Of a stretch of 64,000 nucleotides of DNA, positions 53,715 through 64,000 are shown piece by piece (the first letter of the stretch is position 1; every line of letters begins with the position of its first letter). The translations under genes and the position numbers were made by a program. The notes under the pieces are model-generated. The model saw only the letters and a program-made list of their open reading frames with translations. It ran no database searches and was not told where the DNA came from. Source of the stretch: Piezodorus guildinii (lineage: Eukaryota; Arthropoda; Insecta; Hemiptera; Pentatomidae); contig CM041297.1 in the NCBI GenBank assembly GCA_023052935.1, positions 99,532,484 through 99,596,483 on the forward strand. The letters are read 5' to 3'.

Positions 53715-55117
53715 TTTGGGGTGCGGTCATAAAATAAAATTGCACACTAATAAGCAACACTTATTATTAATTGTGTAATTGTGTGCCGACGTTTCGGCCT
53801 ACATTGTGGACCTTCAACAGGAGAACAAGATAACAACCAATACAATTAGAAAATCAATAATAAGTTTGATACAATAATATGATGACATTAATAAAATATG
53901 GAAACATACATAAACTTTAATTAAATTGATAATAAAATGACAATAATAAAATATGGAAGCAAACATAAAATAAGGATGAGAATATTTGAAGGCTGTGAAG
54001 GGAAACAAAGCAAATGATTAAAAGTTAATAGGATAACAATAGAATGTCACAGCTGACAAAAACTAGGGTTGGAACAAACCCTCGCTCTGATGAAATCAGC
54101 TATTTTTTTAATTAAAAAGTATTTAAATTAAGGGAGGTTACAAAAAGATTGATGGTGTTATTGGTTAAGTATCTTAGTCTTGTTCAGTTTGTGATACATG
54201 TTTATTATATTAGTTTGGTTTTGATTTATTAATGAATATTGAACCCGTAGGGGTAAGGTTATCTTTGACGTTTAGTATTTTTTTGTGTACAATAAACTTT
54301 CTAAATGTGATTTATTATAAAATTGTATTGTAACCTTTTAGGTTCAATTACCTGATGTGAAAATAAAGAAGTTTCAAGTCAAAAATGGTTACTACTCACT
54401 CCACCTCCGCTGAGCTAGCACTTATTTAAATAAATAACTATATAACGTAAATAGAGACGTTACAATATGAACAATTAAACTATTAAAAATGAATAATTTC
54501 GAAGTAATATTTGACGGTAGTTTATAAAAAGAATATAATCATTAGAAACTAGATACAATATTATAGTTTTTTTTTAAACTAATATAATATTAAACTAACA
54601 TTATGTTTATATAATGTGACATTATAAATTATATGTGAGGGTTTATAACGGAAAAAGATATATAAGGAAAAGAAAAAGAAATAAATAAGAAAGAAAATAC
54701 ATACTGACTGAGTAAAGGTATCTCAAGAAGTGATAACTTTTGCTGTTCAAAACGTTCTCTGTGAAGATCGGATAATACGGAAACTAGAAAAACTGCTGAA
54801 GTCGTAAATAGAAGAATTGTCGAAAATGAACAGTGATGTTTATTGCATCGGCCATTTATTGGATAAAACAACAAAAAGGTTGGTTAATGTTTAAATATTT
54901 GATATAAGGATTAATGGTATATTTAAAATAGCGGACTAAGATTTAAAACATACAGAATTGATAAAATAACCATAAGTAACACAAAGCGAAAATATTTACG
55001 TATGGCCAAAAGAGAAAGGTGTAACAAATAGTGACGAGGTACGAATTAAAAGATGTGTATGTTTTTGATGACCGCACCCCCAACTATCTTCCTCATCAAA
55101 TATTCTCAACGGTCAAC
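53715..55117 (-). mobile_element. Inverted-terminal element with hammerhead-like core, copy b
   Basis: The outer ends are tggtttggggtgcggtcat (53712-53730) and, inverted, at 55067-55086 (atgaccgcaccccc). Similarity extends outward as 'atgaggaa.at'. On the minus strand the left end reads ctgttgaaggtcc, acaatgtaggcc, then gaaacgtcggc (53785-53820), the clearest version of the shared core. The roughly 1.2-kb interior has no intact gene. A minus-strand frame near 54629-54874 has one hydrophobic stretch but no known domain. The right end continues to gttgaccgttgagaat (inverse of 55102-55117), as in copy c. Confidence 0.58.
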
Positions 55118-56716
55118 TAAACTCCATCATCATATATAGTTATCAAGAATTAATTAGTCATATGCCAATTAGTTATCAAGAAAATGTATCAAGAGAATGG
55201 AACCGACATAAAAAAAAAAAAAAGAAACGATCTTAATACTCAGTTATGAATGGCCATGAAGAAAACGAAAATTGACACTGATAAGTCCTTAAAAGATCAA
55301 AATAATTCAGATCCAGTATATTGATGAAAATGAGTATACGATGGTAATGTATTATATTAAATTATCTCGTATAAGCAAAGCTGCTAAAACTTAGCCAATA
55401 CCCTCCTCTCCTCTGTCGTTTAACTTGGACTCAACTTCTATCGAACAGACTGTCTTGTTTAGGATAACGTGTTTCCCTCTCACGCGATTAGTGGTTTAAT
55501 TGCAGTTAGGAGTTATAACACCGTCTAAAATTTGATTACTCTTAGAAACCTTCCGCTTAACGATAATGAGAAAATTACTGACATCTTGATCGTAATTTAC
55601 TGAAAATAATAACCTTCTATAGTCATTCCACCAGTGCTATATTATGAAGACAAGATTATTTTTGTGCTTAGAAGGCAAAATATTATATGAATTTTTCAAG
55701 AATTAAATTATTTTTCCGTTCTGAAGTGTTTTTCGTTTATGCCTAAAAAATAGTAAAATGTCTTAAATGTTTTTTATTTAGTTTATGAGTAAGCAACTCT
55801 ATCTTGCACAAATAAACGAACCCCTTTCTAAATATAAACGAATGGACACTCCATGTGAAAAAAAAAATACTTTAAGAAAAAGTGACTAACCATTTTACCA
55901 TTCGGGTACTGATTTATGGATATATATTTTGAATCAAATAACAGAAAGTGTTTGAAGAATTATCAATGTAACTATCAGTTGATTTATTAACTTTTTAAAA
56001 CTTATCAAAACAATATGCAATAGCTGTATAGAAAACAAATGTTTAAAATAGACAATTCGACATATGGATCCGTTTTACATACAGGTTTATTGGTAGTTTT
56101 TTAAAACTTTTTTTATTCTGACTATCTAATTACTAATTTAATACCTTGTTTTTATCTGACTTTATTAATGTAATCCGTTCTATTCTTATCAATATTAATT
56201 TCAATTGTTTTATATTATGTTGTATTATGATGTTGAAATACGCCTTAATAAGTTTGCGTGAACAGGTGAAAAGAAAATACCAAAGAGTTTGTTTGTTTAT
56301 TTATTTAACGTCCCTTAATGCTGCGGTGGCTAATCGGACGAGAATACCAAGAGTTAATTCTGTTTTGGAAGCTGTGCTATGCGGTATAGTATATCTAAGG
56401 CGCCTTTCGTAATGGAGAAAACTTTTTCATTACAAGTCTAAAGTTCGGGTGGATAAACGAAAAGTTTGAACTTATTGGTTCACTTTTATCTTCTTTGTGA
56501 ATTTTTTTAAAAAAAATGAGTTAAATATTTTATAAGTTCAAAATGAATCTTATACGAGTATAAAATGTCAGTAAATTTTGCCTACTTACATGACAATCCA
56601 ATGGAAACTAAATTTACTATCAGCAAACTATAATTTCTGTTTTCGTCAAATTGTTCACATTATTTTTACAGTTGCTAATTTGGCAGCATCATTGTGTTCA
56701 TGATTAGTTTAAAAAA

Positions 56717-56734
<18 letters not shown>
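55118..56734. other. AT-rich, nothing recognised; ends in A24
   Basis: No supported gene. The GC-richer piece at about 55395-55520 is unassigned. A 24-nt A run (56711-56734) directly precedes the (TA)n of the foldback element. Confidence 0.4.
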
Positions 56735-56801
<67 letters not shown>

Positions 56802-56803
56802 CA

Positions 56804-56950
56804 TTTCCAAGTCAAATTCAACCTTTTCCAAGTCAAATTCAACCTTTTCCAAGTCAAATTCAACCTTTTCCAAGTCAAATTCAACCTTTTCCAAGTCAAA
56901 TTCAACCTTTTCCAAGTCAAATTCAACCTTTTCCAAGTCAAATTCAACCT
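56804..56950 (+). repeat. 21-bp tandem array, left arm (7 units)
   Basis: Seven virtually identical copies of tttccaagtcaaattcaacc plus one more t (21 bp). Because the unit is a multiple of three, it forms an apparent heptad peptide frame on the minus strand. That frame is a by-product. Confidence 0.95.
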
Positions 56951-57130
56951 TTTTCGATTTCAATAAAATAATAAAAATCTAATTAACATAATTTTGTTTT
57001 TATGGTTATTTTAATTACACATTATGTTTTTAGCCCTTGTGGCTTGTTAAATGTTCCCAGGGGCCTTTTTACATATAATTAGTCACGATTATAATAATAA
57101 GTATAACCTATACTTTAATTTTTAGACATT

Positions 57131-57990
57131 GGATAGTAGGCTCAGTAGATGCGTTCACAAAAGTTCTTTACCGATTATACTATTAATTTTAATCGCGCTC
57201 GCTCAAGTAAAGGTTTATTTTAACTTTTTCGTATTTATTGGATACAAGGCTCAGTAGCTCGGTTCCCAAAGGTTCGTTACCGATTACACTATTAATTTTA
57301 ATTGCGCTCGCTCAAATATTGCTTTATTATAACTTTTTCGTATTTATTGGATACTAGGCTCAGTAACTGCGTTCCCAAAGGTTCGTTACCGATTACACTA
57401 TTAATTTTTATTGCTCTCGCTCAAATATGGGTTTATTATAACTTTTGGGTATTTATTTGATACTAGGCTCAGTAACTGCGTTCCCAAAGGTTCGTTACCG
57501 ATTACACTATTAATTTTAATCGCGCTCGCTCAAATATGGGTTTATTATAACTTTTTCGTATTTATTTGATACTAGGCTCAGTAGCTGCGTTCCCAAAGGT
57601 TCGTTACCGATTACACTATTAATTTTAATTGCGCTCGCTCAAATATGGCTTTATTATAACTTTTTCGTATTTATTGGATACTAGGTTCAGTAGCTGCGTT
57701 ACGGGGAGGGTTCTATCCCGACCATTCGATTAATTATTCGTGCGCTTTCTCAAATATGGGTTTATTATAACTTTTACGTATTTATTCGCTATTAGACTAA
57801 ATTACTGTGTTGCGGGGGGTTCGTTACCGATAATAATATTAATTTAAATCGCGCTCGCTCAAGAAGTGGTTTATTTTAAGTTGTTCGTATTTACTGCATA
57901 CTAGGCTCTGTCGCTGCGTAACCAAGAACTGGTTATAGATTATAGTATTAATTTTAATTGCGCTAACTCAAGTAGAGGTTTATCAAATAA
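57131..57990 (+). repeat. 109-bp tandem array, left arm (about 8 units)
   Basis: Unit starts lie at 57131, 57240, 57349, 57458, 57567, 57676, 57787 and 57896, a spacing of 109 bp except one of 111. Each unit carries 'actaggctcagta', 'gttcgttaccgatta', 'attaattttaat.gcgctcgctcaa' and 'tttattataactttttcgta'. The innermost units are the most divergent. Confidence 0.93.
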
Positions 57991-58194
57991 AAACGGACGT
58001 ATAAAATCGTTCTGTTTAGCTGATTATTAAACTCCAAAATATTAACCAAATAGATAACTTACTATCCTGATAAAAAGGAACCCAATAGATGAAAAGTTAC
58101 AAAAAGCACGTAAAAAGACATACATTAGACCAACTTACTAAATAAACATTAACACATTCACTAACAAAACACCCCAAAACACAAATACAGAAAT

Positions 58195-58745
58195 TTGAGC
58201 GAACGCAATTAAAATTAATAGTGTAATCGGTAACGAACCTTTGGGAACGCAGCTACTGAGCCTAGTATGCAGTAAATACGAACAAGTTAAAATAAACCAC
58301 TTCTTGAGCGAGCGCGATTTAAATTAATATTATTATCGGTAACGAACCCGTGGGAACCGAGATACTGAGCCTTGTATCCAATAAATACGAAAAAGTTATA
58401 ATAAAGCCATATTTGGGCGAGCGCAATTAAAATTAATTGTGTAATCGGTAACGAACCTTTGGGAACCGAGCTACTGAGCCTTGTATCCAATAAATACGAA
58501 AAAGTTATAATAAAGCCATATTTGGGCGAGCGCAATTAAAATTAATTGTGTAATCGGTAACGAACCTTTGGGAACCGAGCTACTGAGCCTTGTATCCAAT
58601 AAATACGAAAAAGTTATAATAAAGCAATATTTGGGCGGGCGCAATTAAAATTAATTGTGTAATCGGTAACGAACCTTTGGGAACCGAGCTACTGAGCCTA
58701 CTATCCAATAAATACGAAAAAGTTAAAATAAACCTCTATTGATTT
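58195..58745 (-). repeat. 109-bp tandem array, right arm (5 units, inverted)
   Basis: 'tactgag' marks lie at 58254, 58363, 58472, 58581 and 58690, exactly 109 bp apart, in the opposite orientation to the left arm. A decayed sixth unit probably lies at 58746-58820. Confidence 0.93.
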
Positions 58746-59000
58746 TATTTTCGCCCGCGATTATAAAACTAAAATAAAACGGACCCCCGCTAATCCGACT
58801 ACCAGACCTTGCATCGAAAATGTCTAAAAATTAAAGTATAGGTTATACTTATTATTATAATCGTGACTAATTATATGTAAAAAGACCCCTGGGAACATTT
58901 AACAAGCCACAAGGGCTAAAAACATAATGTGTAATTAAAATAACCATAAAAACATAAAATTATGTTAATTAGATTTTTATTATTTTATTGAAATCGAAAA

Positions 59001-59084
59001 AGGTTGAATTTGAAATGGAAAAGGTTGAATTTGACTTGGAAAAGGTTGAATTTGACTTGGAAAAGGTTGAATTTAACTTGGAAA
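59001..59084 (-). repeat. 21-bp tandem array, right arm (4 units, inverted)
   Basis: Four copies of aggttgaatttgacttggaa plus one more a (the outer and innermost differ by one or two bases), inverse of 56804-56950. Confidence 0.95.
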
Positions 59085-59086
59085 TG

Positions 59087-59131
<45 letters not shown>

Positions 59132-59137
<6 letters not shown>

Positions 59138-59709
59138 TTATTGATACACTATATTCCAGTTGAACATAATAATATAAGAGAGAATGGGAAACTAATAAAA
59201 AATAATGTAAGAGATAGTAGGCGAAAAAAGTATAGTATATTATATTATAAATGTTTATTAAATAGTGAAAACGATGCATCACGTTTAATATCTGGTAGCT
59301 GTTGAGTTACCTCTTGGAAATTTTAATTTTAATTTTGGAAAATATAATAAAGATTTAGACTAAGTCTAAGTTTTTCTTTTTTAATGTTCAGGTAAGTTCA
59401 AAAATAAATAATGTAATAAAGTGATATGGAAGAGAGAGAAATTCCCAATTGGATCGGCTTGAGCACTTTGCTTAGTTGCTATTAATACACATCATACTAA
59501 TCAATCTTGAAGACAATCTTTAATAAAACAAAAAAAAAAAAAGGAAATATATTTTCATATTTTAGCCACATTAATTTTGTTGAGATCGGTCTTGGAAAAT
59601 TTAAAAATCCAGACTATTCTTAATAATATGTATGGTGGTGCAAGGTGCCCATTGCGTCCAGGATTATATTCTCTGCCATTTTTTGGAGCTGATTCTTTTC
59701 CAATCCAAA
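59132..59709. other. AT-rich spacer
   Basis: No recognised feature. Confidence 0.4.
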
Positions 59710-60379
59710 CTTTTCTAAACAATCCTCTCGTAGTTAATGGGATGGTTCGCCTTTACCAAAGAAACCAATCCCAACAGGTGGTATGCAGGGGAAGGTTAAA
59801 GAAAACAAGTTTCAATAAATGATATTATAATTGTCATTAGCACATACATATCCATTATATTAACACAATGCATAGAACTTTGAATGAGAATACTGAGAGA
59901 CATTACAGTTAACCTTGCCATACAATATTACAAACAAAGAAATAAGTTTAAAACACTTATTCGGCTGGCGGTGATGGAAATTGTCTCAGCCGTCCCTTCT
60001 AGACTCCATCATCCAGCTGCTCTCTTATGCCCGACGGAGCTCTCCTCTTCTTGTAGATGGAACCCGACTCTTCTCTTGCTGGTCTTCCACTCCCGTGGCT
60101 GAAATAAGACTGACCTCTCTGCTTCTAAAATCGCACCCTCATCACCTCACCCACTCTTCTTTCCAACAATACTCTTTTTTGGGGAAATTGCCGATCTGCT
60201 ATCAGACAAAGGAAGGCGGGGCTAACATGGGAAGTGCCCCTGGTGTCCATGAAGTTTCAGGGAACCCATGGATTTAGGTAAACGCCTTTTGATCTTTTGC
60301 CAACAAAGGCTTATTATTAATTATTTGATTAATATTAAAATATTCTATAAAGAATACAGAGCCCTAAGTATCCTCAATA
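59710..60379 (+). repeat. Dispersed repeat family D, copy 2, left part
   Basis: It aligns with 8490-9150 in order and orientation over about 650 bp, then is cut by the LINE fragment at 60380-60698 and resumes at 60699. It carries an open plus-strand frame (59981-60277) that is not conserved in copy 1, so it is not counted as a gene. Confidence 0.7.
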
Positions 60380-60698
60380 ATAATAATAATAGGCTTACCA
60401 AACCCGAAGGTTCGATGACGATACCACCATATTCCGTCTACATAGACTCGTCTTATGTTCTCCGTTGAAGCCCAAGCCCCCAAGATCAGCCTTAACGCAA
60501 TCCTCCCATCGATGCTTCGGTCAACCTTGGACGCCTACCAGTCGGATCAGCAAATACCAACTTTCTCGGAATCCGTTCCTCACCGAGCCCAATAATTTTA
60601 CTCGCCCATTTGAGTCTCCGCGACGCTATCAAATCAATTATATTTACAGGATACAAGTTCCGCGATTCCGCGTTGTGCAACCTTCTAAACTCCCCAGT
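60380..60698 (-). mobile_element. Short RTE-like LINE 3' insertion with target duplication
   Basis: gccctaagtatcctcaata (60361-60379) and gccctaaatatcctcaata (60699-60717) are a 19-bp target duplication with one mismatch. The insert is the 3' end of the same RTE-like family as 22352-23713. The minus-strand frame ends LYPVNIIDLIASRRLKWASK then IGLGEERIPRKLV, matching that copy, and finishes in an (ATT)n-type tail at 60380-60391. Only about 320 bp long, 5' truncated. Confidence 0.88.
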
Positions 60699-61382
60699 GC
60701 CCTAAATATCCTCAATACATAATAATGATAATGAAGGTTTTGCGACGGACTATTATAATGGAAATGTCATTCTCACTTTCCAAGATATTAATTGCATTCA
60801 GAACCACATATATTCCATCTGTAAAATATTTTTGAAAGTATACGAAATACTCCTATTTAGAACACATTAAACCAATAAAGTAAATTTAGCCCGGGCGAAC
60901 TCACATTACACAGGTATTTAGACAGGAAAATTTCCTAGCGCCATTTGCCAGCTGATAGGAATTAATTCCTACATGTGTAGAGGAAAATTCGGTACGGGAC
61001 TGTCCATTGTGATTGTAGGATGTAGGCCGTGGAGCACTAATATAGGTAGCGCCCTTCGATCCTGGAGTTTACTCTTCTTCCTCTAATCCGTTCCGCCCAA
61101 CTTATATTGGTTCCCGGCTTAGCTCTGTCTTTCATTAAGTCTTTATTTTGGCTGGCTACTGTAAGTTATGTATAATTGGCCAACTTGTTCCGTGGGAATT
61201 GCCTTCGCATCAAGAGAAAATTTTATGAACGCTTAAGATATCCGAAAATGCAAAAAAAAAAAAAAATATGTTCACTATTTTTTTATCTTTTCTTTTACCA
61301 CCACCCGAACCATATCTTTCTTTATATTCATTTCAGGGCCAACTATAAAATATTCAACAATAAAATTTACCATTAACATCGT
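60699..61382. other. End of repeat D copy 2, then unassigned
   Basis: 60699-60730 completes repeat family D. From there to 61382 I see no gene. About 60890-61160 is GC-richer and unassigned. Confidence 0.4.
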
Positions 61383-61765
61383 TTATTTATTTAGTAACAT
61401 TAAGGCTCCTCAACCACTAGGGTAATTTTATCCCTAAATTAATAATACAAAACACAAACATTTAAGTAAAATATAAACAAAGCCTATCGGAAAGATATCT
61501 TTGTGAAAAATTGAAGAATCTTTCAGGTATCATCAGTTTTTATAACGACTCTTGGGTATTTTGTAATATTGTCCCAATATCAATGTCCTTACCCATTGCT
61601 CTTCGCTCTGCTCCGAACAATAAACAATCCAACAGAATGTGGGATACCACCACAGGAGGTACATTGAGGCGGTGACCCCCTCGTCATCAGGTAGCGGTCA
61701 GGACAGGTCAGTCTTGTGTGGCCAATCCTCAAGCAAGCCAGTATCCGACTAATATCCAGCAAACA
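61383..61765 (-). pseudogene. RNase H-type LINE C-terminus and 3' UTR
   Basis: Minus strand near 61650-61745 reads LACLRIGHTRLTCPDRYLM and then PPQCTSCGGIPHSV, the 'RIGHTRLTH.YL...P..C..CG.P..V.H' zinc-finger block of RNase H-bearing LINEs. The final His/Cys are not in frame. A 3' UTR of about 200 bp follows to an A-rich end near 61383, and its last 70 bp recur at 48070-48195. Confidence 0.75.
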
Positions 61766-63226
61766 CTGTCAAAAAAAGAAGAGAAACGTTTTCATGTGAC
61801 TCCCACGGCAAACATAAATTTCCTTGATTTCTCGAAACTTTCGGAAAAAGTGCTTTGATAGAAAGGGCTATTATTAATTCAAGAAGAGAAAAGGTAGAGT
61901 GGGTGAAAATGAAATGATTCCTCTACAAATCAACATTTGGAGTAATGCGGTAAGTACAATCTGGACGAATCTACAAAATTTCAGGTCATAGATTCTCGGA
62001 GACAGAAAAGACGAAGCCACTGTAACTGGATTCCTTCTCTCTATCTATCTATATATATATCCCTATATACTGGGCCACTACCTATTAAACATTTTAAAAA
62101 AAAGTCCTTTGTCAATTCCATCATTTCTAGATGAAGACTGCCATGATTTGTATTTGAACCTGTGAAAAAGTGGAGATATAGAATTTGACGCGTTTGCAGA
62201 CTTTTTAATAGATGAAAAGAAATCCGAGTGAAATACACCATAAAATCAAATTTGTTATAATATTAATTTTAATAAGCCTACCTTGCATTGCCATTCTACA
62301 ATATAATACTATAGCATAAAGAGTGCAAGAAGTAAAAAATCAGAAGTTGGCAAAAAATAAGCCAGGAAACTTCTTAAAAAGCAGTTGTTATTAATTAGGT
62401 AACAGCGATATTTTCAATGTACATTGATTTTAAGTATTAGCCATCTAATTTTCATAAAGATATTCATTCATGTAAATCAGCCTCCTTATTTTTTCATGCC
62501 ATCTTGAATTTTTAAATTGATTAAAAAAAATCTGTAAAATTTAAAAAAAAAGTGACTTATACTATTTATCCATCTGGGCACAAAATAATATATCAAAATA
62601 TTCGATTGGTAAGAACTCAAAATATATTAAAATAAACTCCAAAATATTGTGTTTAGGGAGAAATTTTATTTGTTCACTACCTCTGATCGAGTTCGATTGC
62701 TCTTAAGGAAACTTTTTATTCTCGCCACTCAATAAGGCAGTATAATTCATAAATAATTCAGCGATGAATAGCCATTACTGCCATCTTCATCGCCTGATTA
62801 ATATTCCGATAAAATATTGATACCTGACGTTTTGAAACTTGTTTATTCAAAGCAAGACGCCCAATAAACGGATATAGGTGATAAAAACCTTTTTCTCATT
62901 TAGCAGATACTAACAGTATTTTAGATTTTGTGGCCTTCATTTAATTAATGAAAACATCGGTGTCACTCCAATTTTATTACCACTATCACTCCCATCTACG
63001 CTTCTTTTCATCTTCCGTATGCTTTCTATTCCTCTTCGTTGCTCAGGGTTGGAATAGGTTGCTATGTCCTTCTAATTGCGTCCCTTAAAATTTTAATGCG
63101 CTCTCTCCCTTTTAGTTCCTTCAGCCGGTTTAGCCTTGAGTAAAAATACCAACGATAGCTTCCAGAATATGTATGAGTAGTATCGAAAAATCAAGAAGTT
63201 AAAATATAACGGTAGTATGACTAAGG

Positions 63227-63228
<2 letters not shown>
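61766..63228. other. No recognised gene
   Basis: AT-rich. 62820-62890 ('gacgttttgaaacttgtttattcaa') loosely recalls the arms at 9152-9584 but is too short to call. About 62990-63140 is GC-richer and unassigned. Confidence 0.35.

Positions 63229-63300
<72 letters not shown>
63229..63300. repeat. (TA)n microsatellite
   Basis: Alternating A/T run of about 64 bp ending 'attatatata'. Confidence 0.95.
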
Positions 63301-63489
63301 ATCGCCTAATGGTCCTAATCTATTGAATAAAGTTATGTTGGTAAAAGTATCGTTTATCACTCGATCTACTTACCGTTAAATAAAATAAAATTAAAAACAT
63401 AGAACATTTTTATATGACATATTTTTCCCGATAATCGGTAAAGTTATTCTAACAGTAATTTATCAATGAGCCAATTTAAAAAAAAAAAT

Positions 63490-64000
63490 TTAAATGTCTA
63501 AGATACCTCAAGGTAGTATCCTGGGTCCCATCCTTTACATAGTCTATACAGCTGATAACCCAACCCATCCTAAAACCTTCCTTTCTACCTATGCTGATGA
63601 TGACACTTGTGTGTTATCAGTCAATAACGATCCAACTATTGCCTCTCAAACTCTTCAATCCCACATCAGAGACCTTGAGGTATGGTGTCAGAATTGGAGA
63701 ATCAAAATCAATCCCAACAAATCCCACCAAATTACCTTTACCCTTCGTCGTAAGCTAATGACATCTTGCCCTACAGTGTCCTTTAATAATATTCCGCTTG
63801 TCCCGGTTGAACAGATTCGCTATCTAGGACTCCTACTTAACAAACGTTTAACGGAATCCGCACCTAAGACTGAAACGACAAGTAACTGCCCGTCGCTTTG
63901 GCTTACTTCAACACTTACTTGACAGACACACTAAACTTCCACTTATCTACAAAAGGCTCATCTATATCACCATCATAAGGTCTATCCACTTCACTCCACT
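63490..64000 (+). pseudogene. Jockey-clade LINE ORF2 fragment running off the window
   Basis: The plus-strand frame 63494-63922 aligns with residues 639-755 of the intact ORF2: PQGSILGPILYIVYTADNPT, LSTYADDDTCVLS, DLEVWCQNWRIKINPNKSHQ, VEQIRYLGLLLNKRL. The catalytic motif carries an extra Asp (YADDD). A frameshift follows near 63850, after which thumb-region bases ('cgtcgctttggcttacttca', 'tacaaaaggctcatctatat') continue in another frame to the window edge. The 5' end is truncated at the PQG motif after an A-rich run (63475-63488). Good identity suggests moderate age. Confidence 0.85.

Larger units (their letters stand above)
56735..59131. mobile_element. Foldback-like element with nested tandem arrays in both arms
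   Basis: From the outside in, each arm holds (TA)n (56735-56800; 59088-59131), an array of a 21-bp unit (7 on the left, 4 on the right) and a roughly 175-bp unique segment. The unique segment is nearly identical between arms (56951-57127 and, inverted, 58823-59000). Then comes a 109-bp tandem repeat (about 8 units left, 5 to 6 right). A roughly 200-bp non-repeated centre (57990-58190) separates them. The arms match by position, for example the variant units at 57820-57905 pair with 58261-58345. There is no transposase. Foldback elements have this kind of subrepeat-filled long inverted arm, so a non-autonomous foldback is the nearest known class. Confidence 0.75.

Noticed and set aside
54629..54874. 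Open frame with a hydrophobic stretch followed by a GTATGT splice-donor-like site, possibly a host exon
   Set aside because: It has no ATG start and no acceptor AG upstream within reach. It lies inside the inverted-terminal element at 53715-55117, so AT-rich chance coding is more likely.
56675..56963. Apparent proteins made of a repeated heptad (VEFDLEK or NLTWKRL) in the 21-bp array
   Set aside because: The unit length is a multiple of three, so any array of it gives open repeating frames in several phases on both strands. The frame runs straight into (TA)n with no start context or domain.
58287..58535. 82-residue frame across the right-arm 109-bp repeats
   Set aside because: It repeats its own sequence in step with the array and is not conserved in the left-arm units, so it is not a gene.

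Overview
This window looks like transposon-dominated intergenic DNA from an arthropod, most likely an insect. It is strongly AT-rich and full of poly(A)/poly(T) runs and long (TA)n tracts. It holds a combination typical of arthropod genomes: Jockey-clade LINEs, RTE-like LINEs, mariner elements and tRNA-derived SINEs. I recognise no host protein-coding gene, rRNA or functional tRNA, and nothing bacterial or organellar. The species cannot be told from the sequence alone.

The centrepiece is one apparently complete Jockey-clade retrotransposon on the minus strand (about 32490-37487). It has a 5' leader, a gag-like ORF1 with three zinc knuckles, an ATGA overlap into an uninterrupted 898-residue endonuclease/reverse transcriptase ORF2, a short 3' UTR, a poly(A) tail and a perfect 13-bp target-site duplication. 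It sits inside one copy of a roughly 320-bp duplicated repeat whose second copy (about 37606-37905) acts as an uninterrupted reference. The same family has left older 5'-truncated or decayed copies at 2280-3365, 7926-8175, 17885-18470, 41821-42632, 50755-51135, 51832-52541 and 63490-64000. Other LINE relics are Jockey-like (11730-12375, 20561-21789, 39619-40385), RTE-like (14620-15030, 22352-23713, 28250-28610, 60380-60698), RNase-H-type (4380-5000, 47600-47990, 48070-48195, 61383-61765) and R2-type C-terminal (27240-28150).

DNA transposons are represented by two internally deleted mariner copies of one family (18922-19784 and 27319-27898) and by a hairpin made of two mariner 3' halves (17088-17746). 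The second mariner copy cut a LINE reading frame, and removing it with one TA restores that frame. Two tRNA-like SINE families with three copies each, and several unnamed dispersed repeats, fill much of the rest.

Two structures stand out as possibly undescribed. The first is a 2.4-kb foldback-like element (56735-59131). Its arms carry 21-bp arrays, a unique stretch and opposed arrays of a 109-bp repeat, and it is bordered on both sides by (TA)n. The second is a group of five palindromic or inverted-terminal elements (9152-9584, 10438-10662, 44661-44910, 46885-47127, 53715-55117) that share a CGAAACGT-centred motif resembling the catalytic core of hammerhead ribozymes.

There is no gene network here. 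The genes present are the retrotransposon's own, and the layout records layered insertions whose order can be read from nesting and target duplications.
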